DNA from: Atopsyche davidsoni
Lineage: Eukaryota; Arthropoda; Insecta; Trichoptera; Hydrobiosidae
Assembly: GCA_022113835.1 (NCBI GenBank)
Contig: JAILWY010000020.1
Span: 6,233,501-6,297,500 of the forward strand
DNA: 64,000 bases
Reading direction: 5' to 3'
Positions within the stretch are counted from its first letter, which is position 1. The number at the start of each line of letters is the position of its first letter. The notes below the pieces were generated by a model. That model was given only the letters and a program-made list of their open reading frames with translations. It did not search any database and was not told the DNA's origin. The position numbers and the translations under genes were made by a program. Positions 1 to 13,800 of this stretch are shown here, piece after piece.

Positions 1-1807
1 GTGAAATAATTATATTTTGTAATTTCTATACCATGTGACGTCAGATGAGGGGCTTCGCTTCTCAGTTAAAATATGTGAAAATTATTTTTTACAAACATAA
101 GTAAAACCTTTACAAGACAGCTGAAAGTTTAAATACTCATTTTATAATGGAAAGATTCTTACATTTAAAATAAGTTCGTATCAAAATGAAAGGTTACTTA
201 AATATTACTTAATTGAAATTTGTATTAAGCGATTACGCTATCATTGTTAATTTGTTCAGGCAACGTGTTACCCATGAAGAAATCATATTTTTATATCATT
301 ACATTTCACTTTTCTCTAGATTACCACAAAGAATATCTCTGAAGACATTAGCATAAAAATATCGGGTATTAATCACTAATGACGCGTGCATCACATATAC
401 TAAAACACTTTCATAGTATATATTTACAGTCATTCTACGTTCCACTGGTTTACCACACTCAATACGAGCTTGGGTGATAATCATTTGCACAGAGTCTTTA
501 TTTGTCATGTAATAATTCTAGATAAAGTTGAAATCTAACATTACAACAATATATGTAAACAAAAAATTGAGTTTTTTTTCCAAAATGTTGGTAAATTATT
601 AGTAAAAATTATGCATGCAAAAACACTTCGCCGGCCGGGCGAATGATAATCTGTCGCACTCAAGCATTAAAAGCATTCAAATATCTGAAAATTATTGCGA
701 CGAGTTGCATCTTGACTGGTATCTTGAGTTTGGTTTGTCGATGCCACGTATCGAGTTCTATCCAGAAGAGTGAAAAGCTTTAATTGAAGCTCGTGGACTA
801 TCTGGTGTGACCCTCTGCAGAGGATTATGCTTTCAAAAAAAATGGAAAAAGCGCCTTTGACACCTTCAAACGTAAAACTCTGAACAAGTATGGGCCTACA
901 AAAGAGGGGACTTATTAGTAAATAAAAAAATGGCAGACTACATTGCTTTGGTCATCAGCACTGAGTGGGCGATTTGAAGTTGGCAATGAGAGCATTGCGC
1001 AGCAACCTGCAAGGGCACTGGAGTGCGGATAGACTGGGCCCTGGGAGGACTGCTTCGCTTTGAGCGAGATTAGCCGGAGGATAGTGATGTAGGATTGACC
1101 GCAGGCCAATACTCATAGCAGGTTGCAGTTCCAGAGATAATGTTATCGTTCCCAACATTAACCAACAAAAAAATTTAAATTTAAAATCATCTTGTAACTT
1201 GAGTATAAATATCTGTATAGTAAATTAGTGCTGCAGGTTTTATGCACGCAATGAGCAGTGGGCTGTTACAGCTAACGACATACTAAACGCTCTTGTGAGA
1301 GCTCTATAGAAAAACCTTGAGGATTGATGACCATTGTATGGTAACTTATGATTTCACGTGGTACCACTAACATATAAACCGGTACTCTGTAAAGACTACC
1401 GGCCGGCTCCGCAGTATTACGATCCAAACGGTCTTTATCTAAAATATAATTAATAAAAATGTGCTTGCGATGTGGTCAGAGAACAGAGACAAAGTGGCCG
1501 TCTCTCGCTCTTCAGTGTCGTGTCCTCACATCGCAGCAGAAGTCAGCTGGTTTGTCTTGTTTCCCTCGACACTTCCCTTAAACATTCTCTTCCTAACTCA
1601 ACGCTAGTTTTTGAACATGTTGTTGTCTACCTAACCATTAATTATTATATTACACAGATAACTTGAGACATTTCTTTGAAATGCATTTTTATAAACATTA
1701 AAACTTCACGTCTTATAGTTGATTGAATGTCTGGTGTATTGGACGTGCTTCACCGCACGCCGTGCCCACCTGACAAGTGTCGCGTTCACCTTGCTGCGCC
1801 TCCACCT
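1..1807. other. Intergenic, no gene recognised
   Basis: AT-rich DNA beyond the stop codon of the minus-strand transporter gene. Its left part must contain that gene's 3' UTR. Only short open frames occur and none resembles a protein I know. The block at about 915-1160 is more GC-rich and could be an old mobile-element remnant, but I cannot assign it. Confidence 0.5.
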
Positions 1808-1875
1808 TCAGTACTCGAACGTTGTGGTGGTGGGGACGACCTCCAGAACCATCTGCAGGAACACTGTGATTTTGC
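1808..1875 (-). CDS. SLC7-type transporter, last coding exon
   Basis: A 68-nt exon following a TTTCAG acceptor. It completes a glycine codon with GC and encodes 21 further residues, [14 protein letters not shown] then TTTTFEY and TGA. The phase matches the donor at 2826, and such a tail is usual for insect LAT proteins. Confidence 0.85.
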
Positions 1876-4800
1876 CTGAAACATATAAAACTTAGTTTAA
1901 GCGTAGGTCGAACTCCATTACTTGAATAGCTTAAAAATGAATACTAGGTCTTATATTTTAATCAATTACCACCAATCGAAATCCACGTATTAATGGTAAC
2001 TACTAGAATATAGCTCTAGAAACAAACTGAAAAATAAACAGACAAGATTTTGCATTGACCTGCTTATAAATAATATTGTGCACTAGAGAAATACAGTAAA
2101 AGTAGAATAGCAGAAGTAGAAGACGACGGCGATTATAATAGTTTGTGAATATGTTATGTGGTTGTTTAGGGTAGGTGTTTACGAGTGAGAACTGTCACTA
2201 TCGCGTCGTGCTATTTATAGTGTAATTCTGTACTGGCGGGGAGCTGTCACTGTTGTATTTATTTGTGACGTTCAACCAGCGCTGCCTGAGGCTGACAGTT
2301 AAATAAAAAAGAAAAGATACTTTTGAAGTAAGTATTTCATATATATATTATATATATATATATATATTTGTGACGATCCCTGGATTAGGACTTGATATAT
2401 CATAAACTGGTGTGGACTGCAATAATTGACTTTGAATTTTATGATGTTTAGGTCATGTCCAACCACATTGAATAAACTCACGAACAAAGAGGTTTAACAC
2501 TTGCATATGTGTAAGATTTAAATTAATTTGAATAATGATATGGTAAAAGGATTTACACTAAATTCCCGAAATAAAAATATATGAATAGGAAACTTGTAGT
2601 CATGCCATATAAATCTTAATTTTATGGGAAATATGCTGATAAAACCAAAATCGCTATAAGTTAAACACTTTAACAAACATGTGTCTATAATAGCATCTAA
2701 CATTGTGTTTTTCTAACTTTTTAAATGCACAAACTCTTTGTAAAACCCTTTTTTTTCTTCAATCCATCGGTCGAAAAACACTGGTCTAACACAACTAAGG
2801 AATTTTACAGTAGTCTAGTGTCTCACCCATGAATGGCAGGCTGTAGCCGTAGTGCACAAAGGGCATATACACCAGCAGACCTGCCAGGATGAAGCTCGAA
2901 GCGTACAAGTACTCCAGCTGCGGTTTCTCTATGATGGGGGCCACCACCAGGTAGCACGATATCAGCATCACCAGCCATGGTACCACAATCGGCACCTACG
3001 GGCGAGATCAACCACAATTATCAACAAAACACACCAATACTCAAGCATCAAGGAACTTCAGCTCATCCGGCTACAACAGGTCTTGCTGTAAGCAACTCAT
3101 GAAATAGAACATATGTATTCAATACCTGTAAGCAACAGTTGCAAGTAATGAACCGCAAAGCCAATTTAATAGAAACATGTAAACTATATAATCATATTGC
3201 TATAATTTAAACATAAATTCTTTTTGTGATTTTTGTTTGTGACCGGTTTTGCCAACCTATTTCTCTAAGTTTGAATATTCAATGTATAGCAGTGACGATA
3301 TTCAAAACAATAACATATTTTTTGACATTCGCACACAGATGACTGATGTCCTTGTGTCATCTTTTTTGGATCCGCTTTACTGAACGATGCTCCACGGGGT
3401 ATCCGATAGATTGTCGACTACATCAAGTGGAGATTGGTCAGGAGAATGATTTCTCGATTCAATAGTTGTACATTTACTGACCTTGTAGGGCCGCGGGGCG
3501 TGCGGCTTGGTGTGTCTCATGACGATGAGCGCCAGCATTGAACCCCCGTAGAAGATCCAAGCGGTAAAGGAGAAAAAGTCGATCAGCGAGTCGATCGTCC
3601 CGTACAACACCATGGCAATTGCAATCAATGACTGAAATAAAACCCACGGGATATCATTAAATACAATCTTAGAAATTTAAAAATAATATACTTGTAAGGA
3701 ATATTATTTTTTGTTTGTGAATCTTCTTATTAGCGAAAATTCACAAAGAATTTTAAGGATTGTTCTATTATAACCTATTCTGGGTATGCAAGCAACATTC
3801 GGAGGCGGTTGCGAGTTCAAAACAAGAGGTGGAAACTCACATGGAAGATGAGACCCGGCGCCGGAGTGAACCTTCGCACGTGCACGTATGACAGTATATC
3901 CAGCAGGTGGCCCTCCCTGGACGCAGCAAAGCACAGCCTGGAAGATTATCAGCCAGGAATCATGAGATTTCATGTCAAATGATAAAACTGCAGGTGGAGA
4001 CAGACAGGGGTAGGGTTTGAATGTCGCAGAACTGTCTTATGAAAGTTGGGATCGTCGTGACAAGCAAGGAGGTGCAGCCTGATGAGGTTTTGCGATCTTC
4101 AGGCCGCTCATGTGGGATCACACCCACTCAGTCCTCTCCAAGTGCCACGACACTTATAGCTGTAGCTCGTGAAATTGATATTTTCAGGATCAGAAAATAA
4201 TTTTCAATATAACCACCATGATTGAACTGGAGTTTTTATGGTCTCAAAAGCTTGCAACCGTTCAGACAACAGATAGTGTACCTAAAGGCAGGGATGCTTG
4301 TAAAGTGAGTTAAACGAGGGTGGTGGTGTATTTACCGTCCCGCAGCGAAGAGCGTGCCGTTGGCAGATCCGAAGGTGGATATGGTGACGGAGAGCGGCAT
4401 GAGCCAGGCCATGACGCCCAGCAGTCGGTTTCCGAAGGTCACCGCCACCGCCTCCGAGTCCACCATCTCCGACGCGGACATCACCGCCAGGTACGACAGG
4501 TTCACCAGCGCGTAGCAGAACGTCACCAGAGGGATGCCGATCATGATGGACCGCGGCAGGTTCCTGTGAGAGGACACGCATTAGCCACGGCTCACCGGGG
4601 GAGTGGGCCGCCATTTCATACACTGTCGTAGAGTAGAGGGCGGCTTTTGGTAATAAGTCACGTGATGATTTTGATCGGTGGCAGCCAGGAGCGAGACTTA
4701 AACCGATAGGTTGCGACTGCTGGCAAGTTCAAATACTTCAAATTACTGGTTGTTGTTAATGATCTTGGAAGAAGTTATGACATTGAAATTAGGTAATTAT

Positions 4801-7800
4801 AGAAAACTTCCAGCGCACCTCTCCGAGAGGCGGCCCCGGGATGACTGCCGGCGGTCGTCCCTCGGGGAGATGCGATGGCGGCGACGAGGCGCCGGGCGAT
4901 ACTCACTTGGAGGGGCTCTTGATCTCCTCGGTGACGTAGTTGAGGTTGTTCCAGCCGTCGTACGCCCAAAGGCCCGTGTAGAAAGCCGTAGCGATGTTGC
5001 CGAAGGAGACCTCGCTGCCGGAGAAGGACGTGTCCATCAGGTGCTGAGTGTTCCCCTGCGCCAGCTTATACATGCCGCCGCAGATGATAATGAGGATGGC
5101 CACCAGCTTGGCGGCCGTAAAAATGTTCTGCACGCACGTGGCCAGGTTCACGCTGTAGCAGTTGACCACGAGAATCAGGATGATGACGAGCACGGCGACC
5201 ATCTTGACGACAGAGACGGGCGGCTCGCACTCGGAGACGAAGGCCTCCACGGCGTACTTAGCGAAGCTGAGGCAGATGATGGCCATCTGCGACGGCTTCA
5301 GCACCAGCGTGGACACCCACGAGAACAGGAAGGCGGGAGGGGCGCCGAACGCGTCCATGAAGTACGCGTACTCCGCGCCGGACGAGGTGTTCATCGTGCC
5401 GAGCTCCGCGTACGCCAGGGCACCTGCAACAGGCGCGCGGCGTCAAGCCCCAGCACGCTCCCCAAGCAAAGGAACCCACGGCTCCCTGCGTGGAGGCAAA
5501 TGCACAGACACAGATCCAATCGCTTCTACAAAGTATTCTGCTTAAAGATATCTTTCGCTCGATTGACGAAGTCAACGTTTTGATAAACGAACGAAGCTAT
5601 TTTCACTGCGGATGTTACATGTTATCTTGTCAGAAAATAAATCCAGGCGCGTGCAGTGCATACAGTATTTACTTCCTCGTCGTTTCACGCGTGAAACGAT
5701 TACCTAACCACTGCGTACACAGTGGACGCGGGCGTTCTGGCAATACGTGTGCAAGGGTCGCTCACCCAGCAGCGACAGCAGTCCGCACGACATCCACACC
5801 AGGAAGCTCAGCCCAATGGAGCCCGTCCTCACCAGCAAGCCAGACGGCGAAACGAAAATTCCCGAACCTGGAAGCAACACCAGTATTATTATACACTGGC
5901 TTCCACCACATTTATTCTGTATCGTGTATTATGTTTTGTAGGGAAGATGAAAAATATATAAGAAGACCTTCTCTTATGTATATGGGGTTCAAATCGGTTA
6001 TGTGTGGCCAGGAATGACGAGCACGTCTAGGATGGATGTGAGAGGGTCGAGACTTACCGATCATGGTGCCGACGATTAGAGCCACCCCACTGAGGAGTCC
6101 CACCCGTCTCTTGAGGTGAACAGGGTCGTCCGTCGCTGCGTCCGCCCCCTCCAGCTGCAAGCACATGGACACACTCAGCTCTACACACACGAGGTCGAGG
6201 ACGCCTCGGCATTTACTGCCCAACCGAGTCCACGATCGGAGAATCGTTTGGCAAAGAGAAACACGCAGGAACTTGTGAATCAAGCTTTGCAATGGAGTTC
6301 AGAAGACTTTCGAAAAATTGAAATGAAAATAATTATTTGGCAGCTTTGCGCGGGATGTTATGTGACGACCTAGCCACCTCAATATATTTTTCAAATATAC
6401 TATTTCAAAGGACGAATGCCGCCATTGTCCTTGTATCCTGTGTTATACCTTTTATTACCAAGTAAACAGCCATATAGTTTAATAACATTTGTGCATCTAT
6501 TTTCTTATGACTGTGTCCGGTGTGTGCCTTATCTATATGTTTATGTGTAGGGACCGACCCTTGTTGTTATCATTTATCAACGTTGAACGAGAGTCCTTCA
6601 AGTATTGTGCATCCGCGGAGTCACATGTCAAGCTAGTGACGTTCCAAGAGGGGCACATAACAGGGACTGCCGGGCGTGGAACCTGAAGAGCGTGTCGCCC
6701 CGCTCCAGCCTCCGCCTTGGCCTCCGCCTCGGCCTCGGCCTCACCTTGTCCCCGTTGTTGGCGGCGGAGTCGGCGAGCGATGCAAGTGTCCCCGCGGAGC
6801 CGCCGCCCCTCCACACCAGCGCGCTCCCGCACGTCCCGTCCGCCTTGCTGCATACGCCGTTTCCTGCAACATAACAACTCAGTCAGAACCCACCGCCCGT
6901 GGAATTATTGCCAAGAAACAATTAAACAAGGGGCTGACTTCCGAAGAGTCTTATTCCGCCCGGACTGCCGATTTGCCAATCACCGGACTGAGGTTCAACT
7001 TGTAGCGGTCAGTGAAAATACACCGCTACAATATTTGACTTGTTAAGCTCCGCCTCTACCGCAGGTAGAGACTTTCTAATTTTACAACAACCCTACAACC
7101 CCAGCGATAACGCAACCCGACAGAGAGACGCAGGCACTCGACCGGTAACCACGTATTATTCTGTCTTGTCCAATTCATATAAATAAACGAATACGCAAAC
7201 ATTTCGCCAGCCTTTTGATCTACATCCATAATCAACAAGCAACATAACATCAACGGCGAAAATCTCAAGCGTACGGGAATTGGGTGATTTGAAACTTGCT
7301 ACCGACCTTTCAACCGGTCATATTAATTATAATATAACTGTGGCCCGATCCTCGGGTGCCGAGGATCTCCGGCTCCGGATGAAGGGAGCGACGTTTCTCC
7401 GCAGAGCCGAGACACTGGCCGCGCTTAATTAAAAACGTACGATTCAAATGTGATAGATTAATAAAAGCGACGCGCGGACTGATTTATGAGCCGTCAGCCG
7501 ACGTTCGTCTTCGCAGAAGTTAATTATCGAGGACGCGAGCGCCAGGGCCGGCATGGCGCCAGGGCCAGGGCTCCTCCTCGGTTCCAAATGCGCCAGCTCA
7601 TGGATCGTGTCATTTGGGCACGCAGTCAGCTCTGTTGTGAAGATCGAAGCCTATTTGACGAATAACGCCAAATCGAAAAGACGTCGAACCTCCCAACCCA
7701 TAACCTCCTTAACCCATCCAACATGCATATCGTGTGAACAATATTTAGTACAATCGTATACAATATTTACATATACCTAATACGAGTTATATACAATACT

Positions 7801-10800
7801 CAGTAAATCGGTTAACCCCACGAGTGTTTTTTGAAAAAAATAATTGGTTTCGAGTACAAATCGTTATTTTGCACCTTAACGTACTTTATGAATAAAACGT
7901 ATTTATCTATTTTGATTCGCTTACTTTTGAATTAATTTCAATAGACTCCGCGGACAGGAGATATCAAATCTGAGATATTCGGAACGAGCAGACCCTCAAC
8001 TCTGTGAATGAGGGTCGCAAAGGAAAAAGACAAAAGGAGCAAGAGGTCGAAGCGATCAGAGACCGAATCTACAATAGCTCGCAGTGTTTTCAAGCAAATA
8101 GTTTATTTTTTAGAAGTAAATCACATAAAGCAAGGGCAAGAAAGGGTTTTTCTTCCTTTCTCGGCCGCGAGTGGAGTCGAGGCTGCGGACATCTGTCGGA
8201 GGAGACAGACGAGCGGCAGACACGATGGCCGACGAGTCTGGCGGTGTTCCCGGCATTTGTCTTATTTTATGTAGAAAATCTAGGGTATTTTCCTCGCACA
8301 CCTTCCCTTTTCACCTTCCATTTGTAATCTATTGCCAATGAAGGGGGTCTACGGCACGTCATGCTCCACGGGGAAACACGACAGTGACAGTTCCCCCCGA
8401 GCCCGAGTTCCCTCTCTCAACTACCCAAAAGTGTAAATATTTTTAGTTATTTAGTAAACCGACATGGTATGGTATCGTCCAAGAGGGATCGAAGCAATTG
8501 TGACGGTTAGGCAGATTTTGGGTGTTTTTGATAGTTTGTGTCAAGATAATTTATGATATACTCGTTTAATATAAAATACTCCATATTTATTAAAACAAAG
8601 TAGCTTGGAGATTATAACAAAATATAATTTTGAAAAAAAAATCGCAGGTTTCGTCAGCCGTTATTGCATACGCAACGCCGCTTTTAAAAATGAAATTTCC
8701 GGTGTTTCGGTGCCGGTATTCGTTTTTTATATCCCCAAAGACGGCCCTGAGCCAATAATACTATCGATCCGTTGCTTGCATCGAAATATGTCAACATACG
8801 TGTAAACTGCACGATTGTTCCGTACGCACTCACAGCTATGAAGTTATCGTGTGACTGAGTCTGAATTGTCCACGTACTTGCCAACAATGCACGCGCAATT
8901 AATAAACAGAATCGCGAAACCGGGGGCGCCAACCTCGTCCATCAGTTGGATGGTGGACATTTGTGATTATTCAAAGGGCAAGGTATTCGAGAGGAGATCG
9001 ACGGGATCGGGTGCAGCAGGGTCCCCGGCCTATCCATCACCAAATACTGGCACTGAGAGCTCTGCCCTTAGACAAAAATATCTTCCCTTCATACACAGAT
9101 TTATCAAGTATAGATTTTACGACGATTTTTCGACGCCCGATCCGCTCGACGTAGATAGTTGCAAGTATCGCGCATACAATGTCACAGCATCTTGAAATAC
9201 GAGGGATTCATCTATAAGAGACCGCGTAATAGTACTATATAGTATCATAAGTACAGTAATACAGAACGACGGGGATTCGTTTCTAACCATGAGCGATAAT
9301 TCTATTCCCATGATTTGACCACCCCCTGGTCCACCCTCTCGCCCCGGCGGTACGAATGAAAAGCGGAGTTCTCTTTATTCTAAATAAACATTGGCGTTGG
9401 AAGGTGACCAAGTTTTTTTTTCACGCAACCGATTATCAAATAACTAGAAAAGAAAGCTCGTTGTGATTGTTTTTGTCTTTAGCCGAGGACGCCCGAGCAA
9501 TCTGAGAACAAGGACCGTCCAGGTCGACAAAGAAGAGGCTGGAGAGCGGGCGGGGAGCGTCTCTGCATGGTGCATCCACTCATAGACACTCGCTAGCGAG
9601 ATCAGCCTCTGATCATCTAAGTAAACCAAAGCCTACAGTGACCTTCCGCAGTGTCGGGTTCCTCCAGGAGCCGGGACACTCGAGATGGCGGCCGAGCCTG
9701 GCGCCGATCAATGGAACCTGGCGGTGATTCATTGATGATTAATAGTCGTGGCGATCCGGACTCAGTCGTGCCAGATGCGCGGGCGCAGGCGCCCCTCCCC
9801 GCGCCCTCGCGCCCCTCGTGCCCCACTTGCGCGCCGGGAATAGGCGCACCGCTGGGTCGGATTATTGTTTTTGTTTGGGATTTGGGCCGCACGGGTCACA
9901 GACTTTTCAATCTTTTAATGTAACATATTGCCGGTTAACCGTGGAGAAGAACTGTCTACTGTCGTTTTTTGTATTAGATAGATCTGAAGGTTTGAATCTG
10001 TGTTTTCAAATCTATAAATACTTTGTGTGGCGATCCAAGCACGAGGATAACTTGTCTGTAAATTATTTATTTCGGGGTTTGGGTAATATTAGACAGGTCA
10101 GAGAGTTTGAGTCTGCAAAACAGAGTGTTTTCAAATCTTGAATACGACATACTGCGAGTCGATAGGGAGGAAAGCCATCTGCGACTCACGACTCACGACT
10201 CACGACTCACGACCGACTTGCGACTGACAAGTAGCATCCTATTTTGCATTGTTTACGTAGTAAAAATCACAAAAACACCCAAAATAAAAGGTAGCAAGTT
10301 GTGTCGCAACGAGTCCAGAGGGCTTTTTACTCGAATGTCAGAGGATGGGGTTTTTCAGTTCTAAAATAAATTATAGCCACCTCCAGGTCCAATAAACAAC
10401 ATGGAATTGATAAAAAAATATATTATTAACGCGAAACGCGAAACCTCAAGAAAAATTGTCATTAAAATATTTGAATTGAGCAGCTAAAAACACACTGAAT
10501 ACAAAGTAGACCTTATTTATAAAGAATGAGTCGAAGTGGTTTTTTATTTTCAACAGTGTGTTTATTGGAAGCGTAGATCGATTTGAGAGTTTATCTCGTT
10601 ACATATCGCTCACTCAATAACGGGTGATAAACGCGGATTTATTGAATATTAACCGTCGGCAAACTATTCAGTGAAAAATATTAATTTCGATATTCCAATA
10701 GGATTTAAAAAAAAAACGAGCGATTGTCATTAGTCATGTCGTGTTTGGAGTCGCTCGCGCCGGACAGGTCAGGCGAGTGCGTAATTAATAAACAACACGA

Positions 10801-13800
10801 CAACAATATAATACATATCGGATGACACTTTGTGGAGTGACAACTGCCAGGCGGCTCAGCGTCGAGGATCTGTGCAACGCTCCGATATGTCAACACCAAC
10901 ATGTCGCGATGACTGCGATGATCAGTGTCAAATGTATGCACACTGAGTTTTGTCCATTGATTCTTGTTCGATATAGATCGACTGCCGCCATTTTTGGGTT
11001 TTGGACTGTACTTGTGACTTTACGAACAATAAGAGAAAGGGGGGGGGGGGGAGTTCTTTTGTGTATAAAAACACGCGAGCAAGTTCGAGCGCTCTTTTAC
11101 CCTTCGATTAGCCACCTTCTAGAATACAATCTGGAAGATTGCCTCTACCAAAAAAGGCCAAAAGCAATCCCCCCACAACCACCCACCCCAACACATGACC
11201 CCATGGTGACACACGCCACCAAGCCAGATTGAAGGCGTTGAAAAAAAACTACATTTTTTCCTGTCCCGCCACAAAAGCAAAAGACAAAAAGAAAGAGCGC
11301 TCTCTTCCAGCGTGGCAGCTGACTGTTACGGTTCTTAAATGCTAGCAGGGATAGTGTAATTTAAAGTTAATAAACTGACTTAAAATGAGAGTTCATATTT
11401 CATTGACGAAAGGAAGCACGGAACCCTCAAGATAACGACCATTAAAAACGGTCGAGTGCGACTCGTGTCTGGTAGCTGGCTTTACGACCCAGTGAAAATC
11501 CACACGAGCTCGATGCTTTCAGCGTGGATGCATCAGAGGAATAGTCCGAGCAATTATTTTGATTATATGCTATATAGAATATATTTTCTACTCTTTGTAG
11601 TGATCGGCAACCCGGGCCGAGGGCGGACGCGGCGCGACATTTGCGGGCCTATAAATAAGCGGCGATAATCGTTTTGAATTTGAATATCAAATAAAAAAAA
11701 AAACAAGCGGGAACAAAAGCACAACGACGCGCGCAACTAAAATAACAGAACGCCGCCCGCCGGTCCCCTGCACCCCCGCACTCCCGCACCCCCGCAATCC
11801 CGCACCCCCGCAATCCCGCACTCCCGCACTCCCGCACCCCCGCACTCCCGCACCCCGAGCGCGCTGCAGCCGGGCGCGGGTCAGTGTCGCGGGAAAGTCA
11901 TCAAAATCACTTCATATAATTCTATAATCTACTATAATAATAGCCATTGTGTGTGTGTGTGTGTATGTTTCATTTTTTGCTTCTCTATAGAATATCTTAA
12001 AAGATACAACGCTGATTTTTTGCACGTAAGTTTAGTAAATTTTTCCGCAGCTATGTGCCGAATTTCAAGACGATAGGATAATATTTTTATTCATAAACTA
12101 ATTTAATTAAACTATAAAATATGCTCTAGCGAGTTTCAATATGTACGAATTATAGGATTTTATTGTTCAACACGAGAATTTCAAATTTAGAACTTTTACA
12201 AAAAAAACAAATTTTGATGCTTCTTAGAAATTTTCAGTTTATGTCAGCTTGACACTAGTACCAATTTTATTTTTTTTACCAAAATTGCGTTAGAAATTAT
12301 TAATCACATCATTAATAACTTAAAATGCCTCCATTAAAAATAACACCGTCTAAGCACAGCAAACGTAATTAAAAAAGAATAGCACAATTGAACGTGATAA
12401 AGACTGCATCTAATAAAGAACAGTGCAGTGAAAGTGATTCGTTGTTTGTGACACGAAATGTGATATTTCCTAGAATGGCTTTGCTTTCGAAATTAATATC
12501 TGGTTATTCAAAATAAAATCAAATATTCATCTAATTGTTAGCCAAACATATGTTCATACACTATTGCATCGTTCATCGAATACGTCATTTTATGACGGGC
12601 TACATTTCTAGTAACAATATAAAATGTATAAATAATTCAATATGCAAAAAATCTAAAACGATATATAAAATGAATGTTTTGTTCCCTTCACCCAACCTTC
12701 ATTTTACCGTGCTACACGAAATAACGAAAGATGGTATATAATCCGGAAAATGAGAGGAGAGGACTGGACTGGACTATCAGGTCGCCGCGCCGTCGGGAAT
12801 AGCCCGGCCCGCGCGGCGTTTCGGCCGATTCTACAAATAAAGCGGCTTCTTCAGGAACATTCTGAACACCGCTTTGGTAATATTCCGGCTTTCTGAGGAC
12901 CTCTTTCCGTCGCCAGAGGAACGTCCGAACGCGAGCAGGTGCAATCCCTCCGGATACCGCTGATCTCGAAGCGATGCGCCAGAACGCAGCTCAACTGATT
13001 CCCTGAGGCCGGCCCGCGTATCGGGACCGAAACGTCAGAATATTTGGAAGATGAATGTCACTCTATTTAAAATATATAAAACAGAAACTGCACGCAGTTT
13101 GCAGCTGCGCAGGCTGACTGTCACCGGACTCGCCGGCGACATTTACCAACGTAAATAAACACTCCCCTTTGCGTAAATGGACTATAGTATGCTTTAATGT
13201 AACGTACATTTTCATTGAGAGTTATTGATTCGATTGTATGTTTTTTAAATATAATTTCTCAGTCCGACTGCCGAGAAGATCAAGGGGAAGGGAAATTCTC
13301 AGAGAAAACTTCATCGTTGCAGGTTTTCTGCCGTATCCCTGTTTACAACGGGACAAACGTCGGAGAGGTCGACGTTGGCTCGCTACGCACCTCCATCGCA
13401 GAGGTCCACAACCGAGAACTCCTCGGGCTGGTCGCGCTGCCGGGGAGGAGCACCACCGTCCCGCGCCAGCGCCGCCAGCAGCCGCCTGGCCTTGTCGCGC
13501 ATCTCATGGGAGCGAGCCTCCGCAGTCGGCGGCAGAGACCGCGCCTCGTGTCTTCCTCGACGCTGGAGACGCTCTTCAGGAAGTGGACTCACATGAGCTC
13601 AGGTGACTCTTCAGAGTTCTATATTGAATTGTTGGGCGCTGTCGTACGGGTCCGACTCGGATTCCCGTCGAATCTGCCAGTGTGGTCGGGAACACCCTGA
13701 AGCGCTTCGGGGCGGCTCCGGCGCGGCTCGGGGAGCTCCTCCAGGGAGAGATGAAGTCAGGAGCCGCCTCGTGGTCGCGCCCTCACAGCGGTTTATCTTC

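Noticed and set aside
4711..5583. 290-codon plus-strand open frame
   Set aside because: It is antisense to exon 5 of the transporter and flanking introns; the minus strand has the conserved LAT motifs and matching splice sites.
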